Assembly (NCBI GenBank): GCA_028693165.1
Contig: JAQUVX010000013.1
Span: 1 to 64,000, forward strand
Direction of reading: 5' to 3'
Source: Lachnospiraceae bacterium
GTDB lineage: Bacteria > Bacillota > Clostridia > Lachnospirales > Lachnospiraceae
DNA: 64,000 bases
Shown: positions 42,985 through 50,157 of the stretch, one piece after another
Layout of the letters: every line of letters starts with the position of its first letter
How positions within the stretch are numbered: position 1 is the first letter of the stretch
Notes under the pieces: generated by a model
What the model saw: the letters and a program-made list of their open reading frames with translations, nothing else
Told to the model about the DNA's origin: nothing
Databases searched by the model: none
Program-made: the position numbers and the translations under genes

Positions 42985-43788
42985 TCACTCCACTTTTACA
43001 TATTCTGCCAGATTCGGTGTCGCAAACTCAACCGGCTGTCCCGGATTTGCATAACCGATATCGCCGTCAAGCTCCATGGTTATACTCTGGTCTTCGATTG
43101 CCATATCCATAGTCATTTTCAGCTTTGCCTTGGTGCAGTATCCCCGCTGGTCGATGATATATTCGCCGCTCAGATCGCGATAGCTGACGGAAGCTGTGTT
43201 TTTTGTAAGTTCGCTCATAGCATTCATTCCCATAAGCTGCCCCAGCAGTTCATTCATCTTGGCTGCATCCATGGTAAAGGTCAAAATCCGGTCGGTTCCC
43301 TCGGTGCGAAGCTTCAAATTCTGGATATACTCCAGAGAAGTCCCCGTGAAACCGGTTGCCGACTGAATCGTCTCCATCACCTCGGCCAGCGGTGCCTCCG
43401 TTTTGGTCTTGTTCCCCATCATATCGATATAGTACATCCCATTCTCATAATAGGTGCTTCCGGTAAGAACAAGATCCTGGGCTTCCTCGCCCGGCTCGAA
43501 TGCTCCCGGCATCGCCATCGTCATCCGCATGTAATTGTTAAAGCGGATCTGGGCCGGATCAGTCAGATGATTTCCCTTCATATTCATCTCAAGCCGAGCG
43601 TTTATCGGTGTCTCCCCGTCGTCGACCTTCGTAGCAAAATCATAATAGCAGTCCATATCCGTCGTCGTCTTGCTGACAGCCTCCATCTCCTGGTAAACTG
43701 CCACCGCATCTGCGTCATTCGCATAAGCCGTCGTAGAAAACGCCAGAATCATCCCCAGTGTTACTGCTGCCATTCGTTTTAACTTCAT
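42985..43788 (-). CDS. Secreted lipoprotein-like hypothetical protein (DUF6612-type)
   Basis: A 267-residue exported protein with a signal peptide (about 1-23, MKLKRMAAVTLGMILAFS then TAYA). The mature part alternates strands and short helices with repeated M/T/N residues, resembling DUF6612-type lipoprotein-fold domains that share similarity with LolA/LppX-type carriers; this is a tentative reading. There is no lipid-anchor cysteine. The start at 43788 has GGGGG six bases ahead. Followed at once by the cell-wall-binding-repeat gene, so probably co-transcribed. Confidence 0.6.
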   Translation of the reverse strand: MKLKRMAAVTLGMILAFSTTAYANDADAVAVYQEMEAVSKTTTDMDCYYDFATKVDDGETPINARLEMNMKGNHLTDPAQIRFNNYMRMTMAMPGAFEPGEEAQDLVLTGSTYYENGMYYIDMMGNKTKTEAPLAEVMETIQSATGFTGTSLEYIQNLKLRTEGTDRILTFTMDAAKMNELLGQLMGMNAMSELTKNTASVSYRDLSGEYIIDQRGYCTKAKLKMTMDMAIEDQSITMELDGDIGYANPGQPVEFATPNLAEYVKVE

Positions 43789-43897
43789 AGGCATACCCCC
43801 TTTTCTCTTTGCTTTAACTTTACCGCATCCGCCATGGTTTGTCTATAGGCTGGGCTGGAAATAAATTTTACTGTTTTCTGTGAAAGAACAAAATACC

Positions 43898-43981
43898 TTC
43901 GGCAAGCCGGACTTGCGCACCCATGACATGCGCATCCTCTCGGAGCGTTTTTGTCTCATAAAACGCAATTTTCTATCATAT
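43898..43981. repeat. Dispersed hairpin element (diverged copy)
   Basis: Shares TGCGCATCC, CGGAG-x-GTTTTTGT-x-TCATA and CGCA...CTAT-x-ATA with the copy at 48756-48871. It begins with the GGCAAGCCGG part. This is a decayed copy: the last hairpin arms match only in part. Confidence 0.55.
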
Positions 43982-44010
43982 AAAAAAGCAGCAGGTCTTA
44001 TCCCACTGCT
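43982..44010 (-). terminator. Second terminator-like hairpin
   Basis: On the minus strand AGCAGTGGG pairs with CCTGCTGCT (two G-U pairs) around ATAAGA and is followed by TTTTTT. It lies downstream of the terminator at 44101-44146. Confidence 0.55.
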
Positions 44011-44100
44011 CTTATCCCATCATCCCTATGCACAGTTTTAATTGATGCTGCTGACCTTTTCTGCATATTTGACAATCACCTTATAAAGTCTGAAATAAAC

Positions 44101-44146
44101 AAAAAACAGGCTGCCCCAAAATTATTCAACAATTTCAGAGCAGCCT
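44101..44146 (-). terminator. Terminator of the repeat-protein gene
   Basis: AGGCTGC and GCAGCCT, with inner AAATT/AATTT pairing, form a long stem; the minus strand continues with TGTTTTTTGTTT. Confidence 0.75.
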
Positions 44147-44158
44147 AAAAGCAAGCTG

Positions 44159-47100
44159 TTAGTTATTCAACAGTTCCGCCGGAACTTCCACGCCCTCAAT
44201 CAGAGCGCCTCTCGTGCCATCAGAAATCTCATTAAAATATTTCCACTCGCCATTCACTTTATTCCAGCCAACATACATTTTTCCGAAGTTACCGTCATGC
44301 TGGTCATGTAAGAAAAACTTATGTCCCTGTGAATCAGTAAACCATCCGGAAATCAGATAACCATTGGAATCAAAGCGATACCACTCGGTTTTACCCTGCC
44401 AAACCAGATCGTACCATCCATCTTTTGCGTAGTTCTTGTTGGTATACTCATACCACCAGCCGGTCTCATTCAAATGCCATGCCCCTCCTGCAATCGTTCC
44501 TTTTGCAGAAGTGCCAGAGCTGCTGGAACCGCCAGAGCCAGAACCGCCAGAGCCACCAGAGCCAGAACCGCTTCCATTAGACCTAAGTTCAATTTCTATT
44601 GATATTTCTTCTCCATATAATACTTTAGTCTCCGGGACAGAACCTTTAATTGCATAACCAGAGGGAACCATCAGCGTCATATTACTGCTGTTAAAGGTAT
44701 AACTTTCTTTCTTCAAGCCTGTCTTTTTGAATGTCTGGCTTCCTTTAACTATATTACTGTATTTGTATGTAACGTGAAGAATTGCATCTGCCTGTTCCTC
44801 CACTACAACCGGTTCTACCTCAACCACAACATCCTTAGACTCTCCATAAACCACAGGGTATCCTGCAAATGCTTTGACAACCACATAACCCTCTGGAATA
44901 ATCAGAGCCTTGGCAGTAAATCCAGCGGTCTCACCTTTCATTCCCGTATCCGATAATGTCTGTTCTCCAATTATATTTTCGCCATGCATATAACGAACAC
45001 GGAGGGTCGCTGTTCCCTTCTCCACCGGAGTAGTGCTCTCTGATTTCTTAACCACTACCTCTGCTGCATTATCCTGAATATCAATATTACCTGCAGCGAC
45101 AATCTCATAGCCCTCTGGAATATCAGTCAACGCGTCTGTATGGAAATAGGTTGTACCCGCTTCCACCATAACCTTGCCTGTTCCAATGACATTGCCTTCA
45201 CTGTCCACATAATTTACAGCGATTGTTACCATTTCCGGACGTGGAGCTTCTTCCTCTTCAAATACAGCTTCAATACTGGCATAGCCTACCTGTGAGCCTT
45301 CTGGAAAATGGCACAAACCGGACACCCCAAAGGTTTTTGTATTCGCATCCCACGCGATATCATCTGCTCCATGTCCTTTCCAGCCTGTAAAACGGTAGCC
45401 TTCTTTGGCTTTCACAACCGGAACATCAAACTGCTCGTCTGAGAATTCATCGATTCCGTCAAAGTGTGCTTCTGCATCTCCATTTTCAAGAGTACCTTTT
45501 TGAGGATCTACCGTAAATACTACGGATACTGTACGGCCCTCTTCCGCCGGAATTTCTTCAAATACCGCCTCAATACTGGCATAGCCTACCTGTGAGCCTT
45601 CTGGGAAATGGCACAAACCGGACACTCCAAAGGTTTTTGTATTCGCATCCCACGCGATATCATCTGCTCCATGTCCTTTCCAGCCTGTAAAACGGTAGCC
45701 TTCTTTGGCTTTCACAACCGGAACCTCAAACTGCTCGCCGGAGAACTCATCGATTCCGTCAAAGTGTGCTTCTGCATCTCCATTTTCAAGAGTACCTTTT
45801 TGAGGATCTACCGTAAATACTACGGATACTGTACGGTTCTCTTCCGCCGGAATTTCTTCAAATACCGCCTCAATGAGGGCACGGCCTACCGATTCGCCTT
45901 CTGGAAAATGGCACAAACCGGTCACTCCAAAGGTTTTTGTATTCGCATCCCACGCGATATCATCTGCTCCATGTCCCTTCCAGCCTGTAAAACGGTAGCC
46001 TTCTTTGGCTTTCACAACCGGAACATCAAACTGCTCGTCTGAGAACTCATCGATTCCGTCAAAGTGTGCTTCTGCATCTCCATTTTCAAGAGTACCTTTT
46101 TGAGGATCTACCGTAAATACTACGGATACTGTACGGTTCTCTTCCGCCGGAATTTCTTCAAATACAGCCTCAATGAGAGCACGGCCTACCGATTCGCCTT
46201 CCGGGAAATGGCACAAGCCGGTTACTCCAAACGTTTTTGTATTTGCATCCCACTCGATAGCTTCTGCTCCTTGTCCTTTCCAGCCTGTAAAACGGTAGCC
46301 TTCTTTGGCTGTCACAACCGGAACCTCATACTGCTCGTCTGAGAACTCATCGATTCCATCAAAGCGTGCTTCTGCATCTCCATTTTCAAGGGTACCTTTT
46401 TGAGGATCTACCGTAAATACTATGGATACTGTGCGGTTCTCTTCCGCCGGAGTTTCTTCCTCAAACAAAGCCGTTATCGTTGCATAACCTTCCAACTCAT
46501 CCCCAAGGAAGAAACATAGCCCTTCCATCGTAAAAGTTTTAATGTCTGCATTCCACTCGATATCATCTGCTCCACTTACTTGCCAGCCCACAAACTGGTA
46601 ACCGTCCTTTGCTATTACTTCAGGGACTTCATGCTCTGTCTCCGAGAGTTCTTCATCTTCATACAATAGCGAATTATCATCATTGCCAGCAAACGTACCT
46701 TTTTCCGGATCTATTATGAAAGTAACTTTTGATATGCGGTTTTCTGATCTCTGAATTTCGCCAGCTCTGGTTAAATCCAGATGCGTTATCTCAGAAACTT
46801 CTGCTTCATCCACTAAATCATTTTTCAGCTCATCTTCTACATTTATTTCCTTCTCCGCCTCGGTTGCTTCCTCCGCCTCGGTTGCTTCCTCTGCCTCGGT
46901 TTCTTCCTCCGCCTCGGTCTCTTCCTCCGCCTCGGTCTCTTCCTCTGCCTCGGTTTCTTCCTCTGCCTCGGTTTCTTCCTCTGCCTCGGTTTCTTCCTCA
47001 ACTTCAGCTTCTTCGACCGTTTTTTCTTCTGCCTCATCAGCGTCTGACTCTCCAGCAAACACTTCTCCGCTTTCATTAACCATTTGAAGTGTCGGTACTT

Positions 47101-47188
47101 GTGCCATTGCAACCGTAACATTGCTTGAGAGCAACGATCCAATAGTAATTGCCGACACTACACGAACTGCAAGCTTCTTCTTATACAT
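44159..47188 (-). CDS. Large secreted repeat protein with InlB/Flg_new-type repeats and cell-wall-binding end
   Basis: A 1009-residue surface protein. Order of parts: signal peptide (about 1-30); an acidic region with eight tandem EETEAE units (about 64-112); five InlB-B/Flg_new-like repeats of about 100 residues (148-647, each with FTVDPQKGTL and GYRFTGWKG); two or three MucBP-like domains (650-870); a Gly/Ser linker (869-893); and a C-terminal aromatic repeat module (GWWYEYTNKNYAKDGWYD..., from about 897). No LPxTG sorting signal is present, so attachment should rest on the aromatic module. The start at 47188 has AGGAGGAAGCAGT. A binding or adhesion role is inferred from architecture. Confidence 0.82.
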   Translation of the reverse strand: MYKKKLAVRVVSAITIGSLLSSNVTVAMAQVPTLQMVNESGEVFAGESDADEAEEKTVEEAEVEEETEAEEETEAEEETEAEEETEAEEETEAEEETEAEEATEAEEATEAEKEINVEDELKNDLVDEAEVSEITHLDLTRAGEIQRSENRISKVTFIIDPEKGTFAGNDDNSLLYEDEELSETEHEVPEVIAKDGYQFVGWQVSGADDIEWNADIKTFTMEGLCFFLGDELEGYATITALFEEETPAEENRTVSIVFTVDPQKGTLENGDAEARFDGIDEFSDEQYEVPVVTAKEGYRFTGWKGQGAEAIEWDANTKTFGVTGLCHFPEGESVGRALIEAVFEEIPAEENRTVSVVFTVDPQKGTLENGDAEAHFDGIDEFSDEQFDVPVVKAKEGYRFTGWKGHGADDIAWDANTKTFGVTGLCHFPEGESVGRALIEAVFEEIPAEENRTVSVVFTVDPQKGTLENGDAEAHFDGIDEFSGEQFEVPVVKAKEGYRFTGWKGHGADDIAWDANTKTFGVSGLCHFPEGSQVGYASIEAVFEEIPAEEGRTVSVVFTVDPQKGTLENGDAEAHFDGIDEFSDEQFDVPVVKAKEGYRFTGWKGHGADDIAWDANTKTFGVSGLCHFPEGSQVGYASIEAVFEEEEAPRPEMVTIAVNYVDSEGNVIGTGKVMVEAGTTYFHTDALTDIPEGYEIVAAGNIDIQDNAAEVVVKKSESTTPVEKGTATLRVRYMHGENIIGEQTLSDTGMKGETAGFTAKALIIPEGYVVVKAFAGYPVVYGESKDVVVEVEPVVVEEQADAILHVTYKYSNIVKGSQTFKKTGLKKESYTFNSSNMTLMVPSGYAIKGSVPETKVLYGEEISIEIELRSNGSGSGSGGSGGSGSGGSSSSGTSAKGTIAGGAWHLNETGWWYEYTNKNYAKDGWYDLVWQGKTEWYRFDSNGYLISGWFTDSQGHKFFLHDQHDGNFGKMYVGWNKVNGEWKYFNEISDGTRGALIEGVEVPAELLNN
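45246..46445 (-). repeat. Four tandem 300-bp units inside the surface protein gene
   Basis: Bases repeat with an exact 300-bp period over four units and differ at few positions. A fifth, more diverged unit lies at 46446-46745. Near-identity at silent sites suggests recent duplication or gene conversion, so copy number may vary between strains and may be mis-assembled. Confidence 0.9.
46855..46997 (-). repeat. Eight tandem 18-bp units encoding EETEAE
   Basis: GCCTCGGTxxCTTCCTCx repeats eight times with an 18-bp period in the plus-strand orientation. The period is a multiple of three, so the frame survives changes in number. Confidence 0.9.
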
Positions 47189-47478
47189 ACTGCTTCCTCC
47201 TAAATAAAAGTATTTTGTGCAATCCCCCCGCTTGTCCATCTTTTAATACCTTTTTAGCGCACATGCAAAAGGAATTAGTAGATATGTGTTTTTCTCATTA
47301 AATATGTTTAGGAAATCACACATAATCTATTTTCTAATTATAACATCATTTGCAGGAATGTCAATTTAAAGTAATCATCAATGATGTTTATTTATTACCA
47401 ATATATGTGTACACTAATTGACAAGCAACGAATCATATTCCTTGCAAATACGGATCAGAAGTAAAATGGAGGCCAGCT

Positions 47479-47787
47479 ATGATTATCAAAACCGCAGAAC
47501 GCATCAAGGAATTACGGCAAAAGAACAATTTAACACAGTCTGAAATGGCACGGCGGCTTTATGTTACACGGTCCAGCGTAAACGCATGGGAAATGTCGAT
47601 TTCAATTCCATCTACAGAAAAAATCACTGAGCTTTGTCAACTGCTGCATACCACCGCAGATTATCTTCTGGGTCTGAGCGAGCAGGAGTCCATTCCGATC
47701 ACAAACTATAATATTGATGAAAAAGAGATACTTTATCGAATGATAAGATATTTTGATTATGTACATTTTGAATTGCCGACATCCTAG
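47479..47787 (+). CDS. XRE-family helix-turn-helix regulator
   Basis: A 102-residue regulator. Residues 6-65 form the Cro/CI-type helix-turn-helix (RIKELRQKNNLTQSEMARRL, then YVTRSSVNAWEMSISIPSTE). The C-terminus (66-102) is short and without a known domain. The start follows ATGGAGGCCAGCT. It is divergent from the large surface protein gene, with 290 bp between, so it may control it. That interval (47189-47478) holds no gene. Confidence 0.85.
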   Translation: MIIKTAERIKELRQKNNLTQSEMARRLYVTRSSVNAWEMSISIPSTEKITELCQLLHTTADYLLGLSEQESIPITNYNIDEKEILYRMIRYFDYVHFELPTS

Positions 47788-47869
47788 CATTTTGAAATGC
47801 CATTTTGAATCAGATTGTTTTAATATCAGGAGTTCTTTGGATTACCAAAAAACAAGCAAAGTGCACTGG

Positions 47870-48105
47870 ACAAACCTCCTCCAGTTGACTTGAAATCCTT
47901 CATTGCACGACCAACCTCAAAACATCGGGGGAAGCGGCTGTATTCTCACCATTCACGTCCACAACCGTGTTGCTTTCAGTGAATAGGAGCATCTCTACTG
48001 TCCTCCCAAGGCTCGCTTACTGCGGTACGGCTTATACCTTACCGCATGGTACTTTTACCCATCGAACTTCAAGCCCCTTGCTTGGGCTTACCCTATTATA
48101 CAAAA
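47870..48105 (-). other. Unassigned region with RNA-like hairpins, possibly a mobile-element remnant
   Basis: No convincing gene spans 47788-48135. The minus strand has clear hairpins: AAGCCC-aagcaag-GGGCTT, and GCGGTAAGG...CCGTACCGC (8 of 9 pairs). It also has a short frame reading MLLFTESNTVVDVNGENTAA and then a stop. The mix of a short C-terminal-looking frame and stable hairpins would fit the 3' end of an IS200/IS605-like element with its guide RNA, but I could not confirm this. Confidence 0.3.
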
Positions 48106-48135
48106 AAAGGACTCCATACCGAAATATGAAATCCT

Positions 48136-48477
48136 TTAATCTAATTTTGTTATTCTTTTTATGATGGACTGCCAATACATTCTATCCTTTAGTACTCTAA
48201 CCACCAAAATATGATTTGCTTCTATAACAAAAAATATCAAGTATGTGCTATATGGCTTATATAGCACCTCCAATCCCTCAATATACATACCCGTACTCGA
48301 ATATGCCTCTGGAAATGGCTGTAATTTATTAATCGCTATTTTTATATTTTTTGAAAAACTTTCAGCTGTTTCTCTATATTTGAATGTTTCCAAAATATAG
48401 CGTTTTGTATTCTTAATGTCCTCTTTGGCATCAAAAGACAATTTTATCTTGTACCTGTCTGGCTGGTGTAAGTTCAT
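48136..48477 (-). CDS. RelE/ParE-family toxin
   Basis: A 113-residue toxin of the RelE/ParE superfamily. The pattern is typical: an N-terminal strand, a helical hairpin (EDIKNTKRYILETFKYRETA), then sheet strands with YRKYI-like end VLYKPYSTYLIFFVIE and final VVRVLKDRMYW. RelE members cut mRNA on the ribosome, ParE members poison gyrase; which applies is not clear. The start follows AGGAGTATGC and lies 8 bases after the antitoxin gene. It forms a two-gene operon with it. Confidence 0.85.
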   Translation of the reverse strand: MNLHQPDRYKIKLSFDAKEDIKNTKRYILETFKYRETAESFSKNIKIAINKLQPFPEAYSSTGMYIEGLEVLYKPYSTYLIFFVIEANHILVVRVLKDRMYWQSIIKRITKLD

Positions 48478-48485
48478 GCATACTC

Positions 48486-48650
48486 CTAAATTTTATCAAT
48501 CTCATCCCATGCTTCTTCTATCGAATAAACATCTCCGTTTTTAATGCTCTTGATACCCTTTTCCAGCTCTTTTCTTAAAGCATTGATAGCATCATTTTTT
48601 GTATATCCTTTTGCGTTACTGCAAGTAGTGCTCTCTGCTACTGGTGCCAT
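48486..48650 (-). CDS. Antitoxin of the RelE/ParE module
   Basis: A 54-residue protein encoded just before the toxin, too short for many gene finders. It begins MAPVAESTTCSNAKGYTKND and ends IEEAWDEIDKI. It is acidic and helical at its end, as in antitoxins that wrap around RelE/ParE toxins; the DUF-type/Phd-like N-terminus is not clearly recognised. The stop is 8 bases before the toxin ATG. Order (antitoxin first), size and acidity support the role. Confidence 0.75.
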   Translation of the reverse strand: MAPVAESTTCSNAKGYTKNDAINALRKELEKGIKSIKNGDVYSIEEAWDEIDKI

Positions 48651-48755
48651 ATTGTTCACTCCTTTGCTTTCTTGCTACTCGTTTCATTCAAACTATCACT
48701 TATATTATATCCGAATCCTCACACAGTAGCAACAAAATCTTTTTTTGAGCAAAGA

Positions 48756-48871
48756 GTCCGGCTTGCCGGACTCCTGCGCCGGAGCGCGGTCGCTTCAGCG
48801 ACCATATACCTTAGCGCGGAGTGCGCATCCCCCGGAGGGTTTTTGTATCATAGGGCGCACCCTATGATACA
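48756..48871. repeat. Multi-hairpin dispersed element
   Basis: Three perfect hairpins follow one another: GTCCGGC-tt-GCCGGAC (48756-48771), GGTCGCT-tc-AGCGACC (48788-48803) and TGTATCATAGGG-cgca-CCCTATGATACA (48844-48871). A diverged copy is at 43898-43981, and a small part recurs near 1075-1096. It ends exactly at the T-tract of the rpsR terminator. Confidence 0.8.
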
Positions 48872-48906
48872 AAAAAAGAACCCCGCACGTTTCCATGCGA
48901 AGTTCT
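48871..48906 (-). terminator. Terminator of the rpsF-ssb-rpsR operon
   Basis: On the minus strand AGAACTTCGCATG pairs with CGTGCGGGGTTCT (including G-U pairs), followed by TTTTTTT. Confidence 0.85.
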
Positions 48907-48918
48907 GTAAGATGCAAA

Positions 48919-49185
48919 TTAATCCATTGTATACGGCATGAGAGAAATGTGACGTGCTCTCTTGATCGCAACGGTCAGAGCTCTCTGATGTTTTGCACAG
49001 TTTCCGGTAATTCTTCTCGGAAGAATTTTACCTCTCTCAGATACATATCTTTTCAGCTTATTGGTGTCCTTGTAATCAATTACGCCGTTCTTTTCGCCGC
49101 AGAATACACAGACTTTCTTTCTTCTACGCATGCCGCCTCTTCTTACTTTAGAGCCGTCAGCCTTATCAGTTCTATTGAATGCCAT
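48919..49185 (-). CDS. rpsR: Ribosomal protein bS18
   Basis: An 88-residue small-subunit protein. The core [21 protein letters not shown] is the S18 signature. The N-terminus carries CVFCG, two cysteines usual in C+ forms of S18 that bind zinc with other residues. The start at 49185 has AAGGAGGCAGTACC. It is the last gene of rpsF-ssb-rpsR, an order conserved in Firmicutes. Confidence 0.97.
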   Translation of the reverse strand: MAFNRTDKADGSKVRRGGMRRRKKVCVFCGEKNGVIDYKDTNKLKRYVSERGKILPRRITGNCAKHQRALTVAIKRARHISLMPYTMD

Positions 49186-49242
49186 TGGTACTGCCTCCTT
49201 CTTCAAATAATCCGTGCCTGTCCAACCAAAGCAAATGTGCGC

Positions 49243-49704
49243 TTAGTTGAACGGCAATCCTTCATCTTCCACACCATCCGGAATGTTCATGAAGCCATCG
49301 CCGATCGCACTGGTCGGAGCCGGTCTGGAGGTCGGCTGATAGCTTCCGCCATCTCCGCCGCCGTTTCCTGCTGAACCCTTGCTGTCTGCAAACTCCTGAT
49401 CATCCGCGATGATCTCCGTGGTATAAACACGCTGACCTTCTTTGTTGGTGTAGCTGCCAGTCTGAATCCGGCCGGATACCAGCACTCTCATGCCCTGACG
49501 GAAATACTTCTCGGCAAACTCGCCTGCTCTGTCAAATGCAACAATGTTGATGAAATCAGCGGTCTGCTCTGCGCCGTCCTGACTTCTGCGTCCTCTGCGA
49601 TCTACTGCAAGCGTATATCTTGCGATCGCCATGGAACGTTCTCCCTGTGAATATCTCACTTCCGGATCTCTGGTCAATCTTCCCATAAGAATTGCTCTAT
49701 TCAT
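49243..49704 (-). CDS. ssb: Single-stranded DNA-binding protein
   Basis: A 153-residue SSB. The OB fold spans 1-105 (MNRAILMGRLTRDPEVRYSQ...), with a Gly-rich linker after 115 and the acidic C-terminal tip EGLPFN that recruits partner proteins (the usual DDDIPF reads EDEGLPFN here). It lies between rpsF and rpsR. Coats single-stranded DNA in replication and repair. Confidence 0.96.
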   Translation of the reverse strand: MNRAILMGRLTRDPEVRYSQGERSMAIARYTLAVDRRGRRSQDGAEQTADFINIVAFDRAGEFAEKYFRQGMRVLVSGRIQTGSYTNKEGQRVYTTEIIADDQEFADSKGSAGNGGGDGGSYQPTSRPAPTSAIGDGFMNIPDGVEDEGLPFN

Positions 49705-49747
49705 ACCATCACTCTTCTTTCTTAAACTGGTCGTCTATAATCTTCTA

Positions 49748-50041
49748 TTATTTCTCGTCCTGTTTAACGCAAAGATATCTGATAACCGGCTCCATGATAC
49801 GAATGTTGTCTTCAACTTCGTTGGAACAATCGGAATTCTCAGACTCAAACTTGATAAAATAGTAGAAAGCTTCTTTCATCTTCTGGATTTCGTAAGCAAG
49901 TCTCTTCTTGCCCCAGTCATCCACACCGGTTACGGTGCCACCGAAGCGGGTAATGTAACCCTGTACCTTCTCCAGTGCTGCAGCTCTCTCCTCATCTTCA
50001 AGTTTTGCGCTCAGAACAACTGCTAATTCGTATTTGTTCAT
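49748..50041 (-). CDS. rpsF: Ribosomal protein bS6
   Basis: A 97-residue small-subunit protein with the S6 pattern (MNKYELAVVL start, DDWGKKRLAYEIQKMKEAFY). It pairs with S18 on the 30S platform. The start has AGGAGGTAAAGCA. It is first in the operon behind a clear promoter. Confidence 0.96.
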   Translation of the reverse strand: MNKYELAVVLSAKLEDEERAAALEKVQGYITRFGGTVTGVDDWGKKRLAYEIQKMKEAFYYFIKFESENSDCSNEVEDNIRIMEPVIRYLCVKQDEK

Positions 50042-50067
50042 TGCTTTACCTCCTTGTGGTCTCTGGC

Positions 50068-50093
50068 CCTTGACTTCAGTATCAAGAGCAAGG
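50068..50093 (-). promoter_or_regulatory. Possible leader hairpin of the rpsF operon
   Basis: CCTTG...CAAGG arms with inner pairing lie in the 5' leader, 27 bases before the start codon. An S6:S18-binding autoregulatory element is known in rpsF leaders of many bacteria; whether this is one cannot be told by eye. Confidence 0.3.
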
Positions 50094-50114
50094 AATTATT
50101 GTGTCACGAATATC

Positions 50115-50143
50115 AATTTTACCAGAAGGCGACAATAAATGCA
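50115..50143 (-). promoter_or_regulatory. Predicted rpsF promoter
   Basis: On the minus strand TTGCAT (50138-50143) and TAAAAT (50115-50120) are 17 bp apart, with TGG before the -10. It lies 15 bp past the tctA stop. Confidence 0.6.
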
Positions 50144-50157
50144 AGCCCTTTTTCCAT

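Noticed and set aside
45246-46445. CRISPR array
   Set aside because: The repeats are 300 bp, without spacers, and keep a reading frame with InlB-type domains. They are coding repeats.
46729-47079. Plus-strand proline/leucine/arginine-rich frame
   Set aside because: It is the mirror of the acidic EETEAE repeats on the minus strand, with low complexity and no ribosome site.
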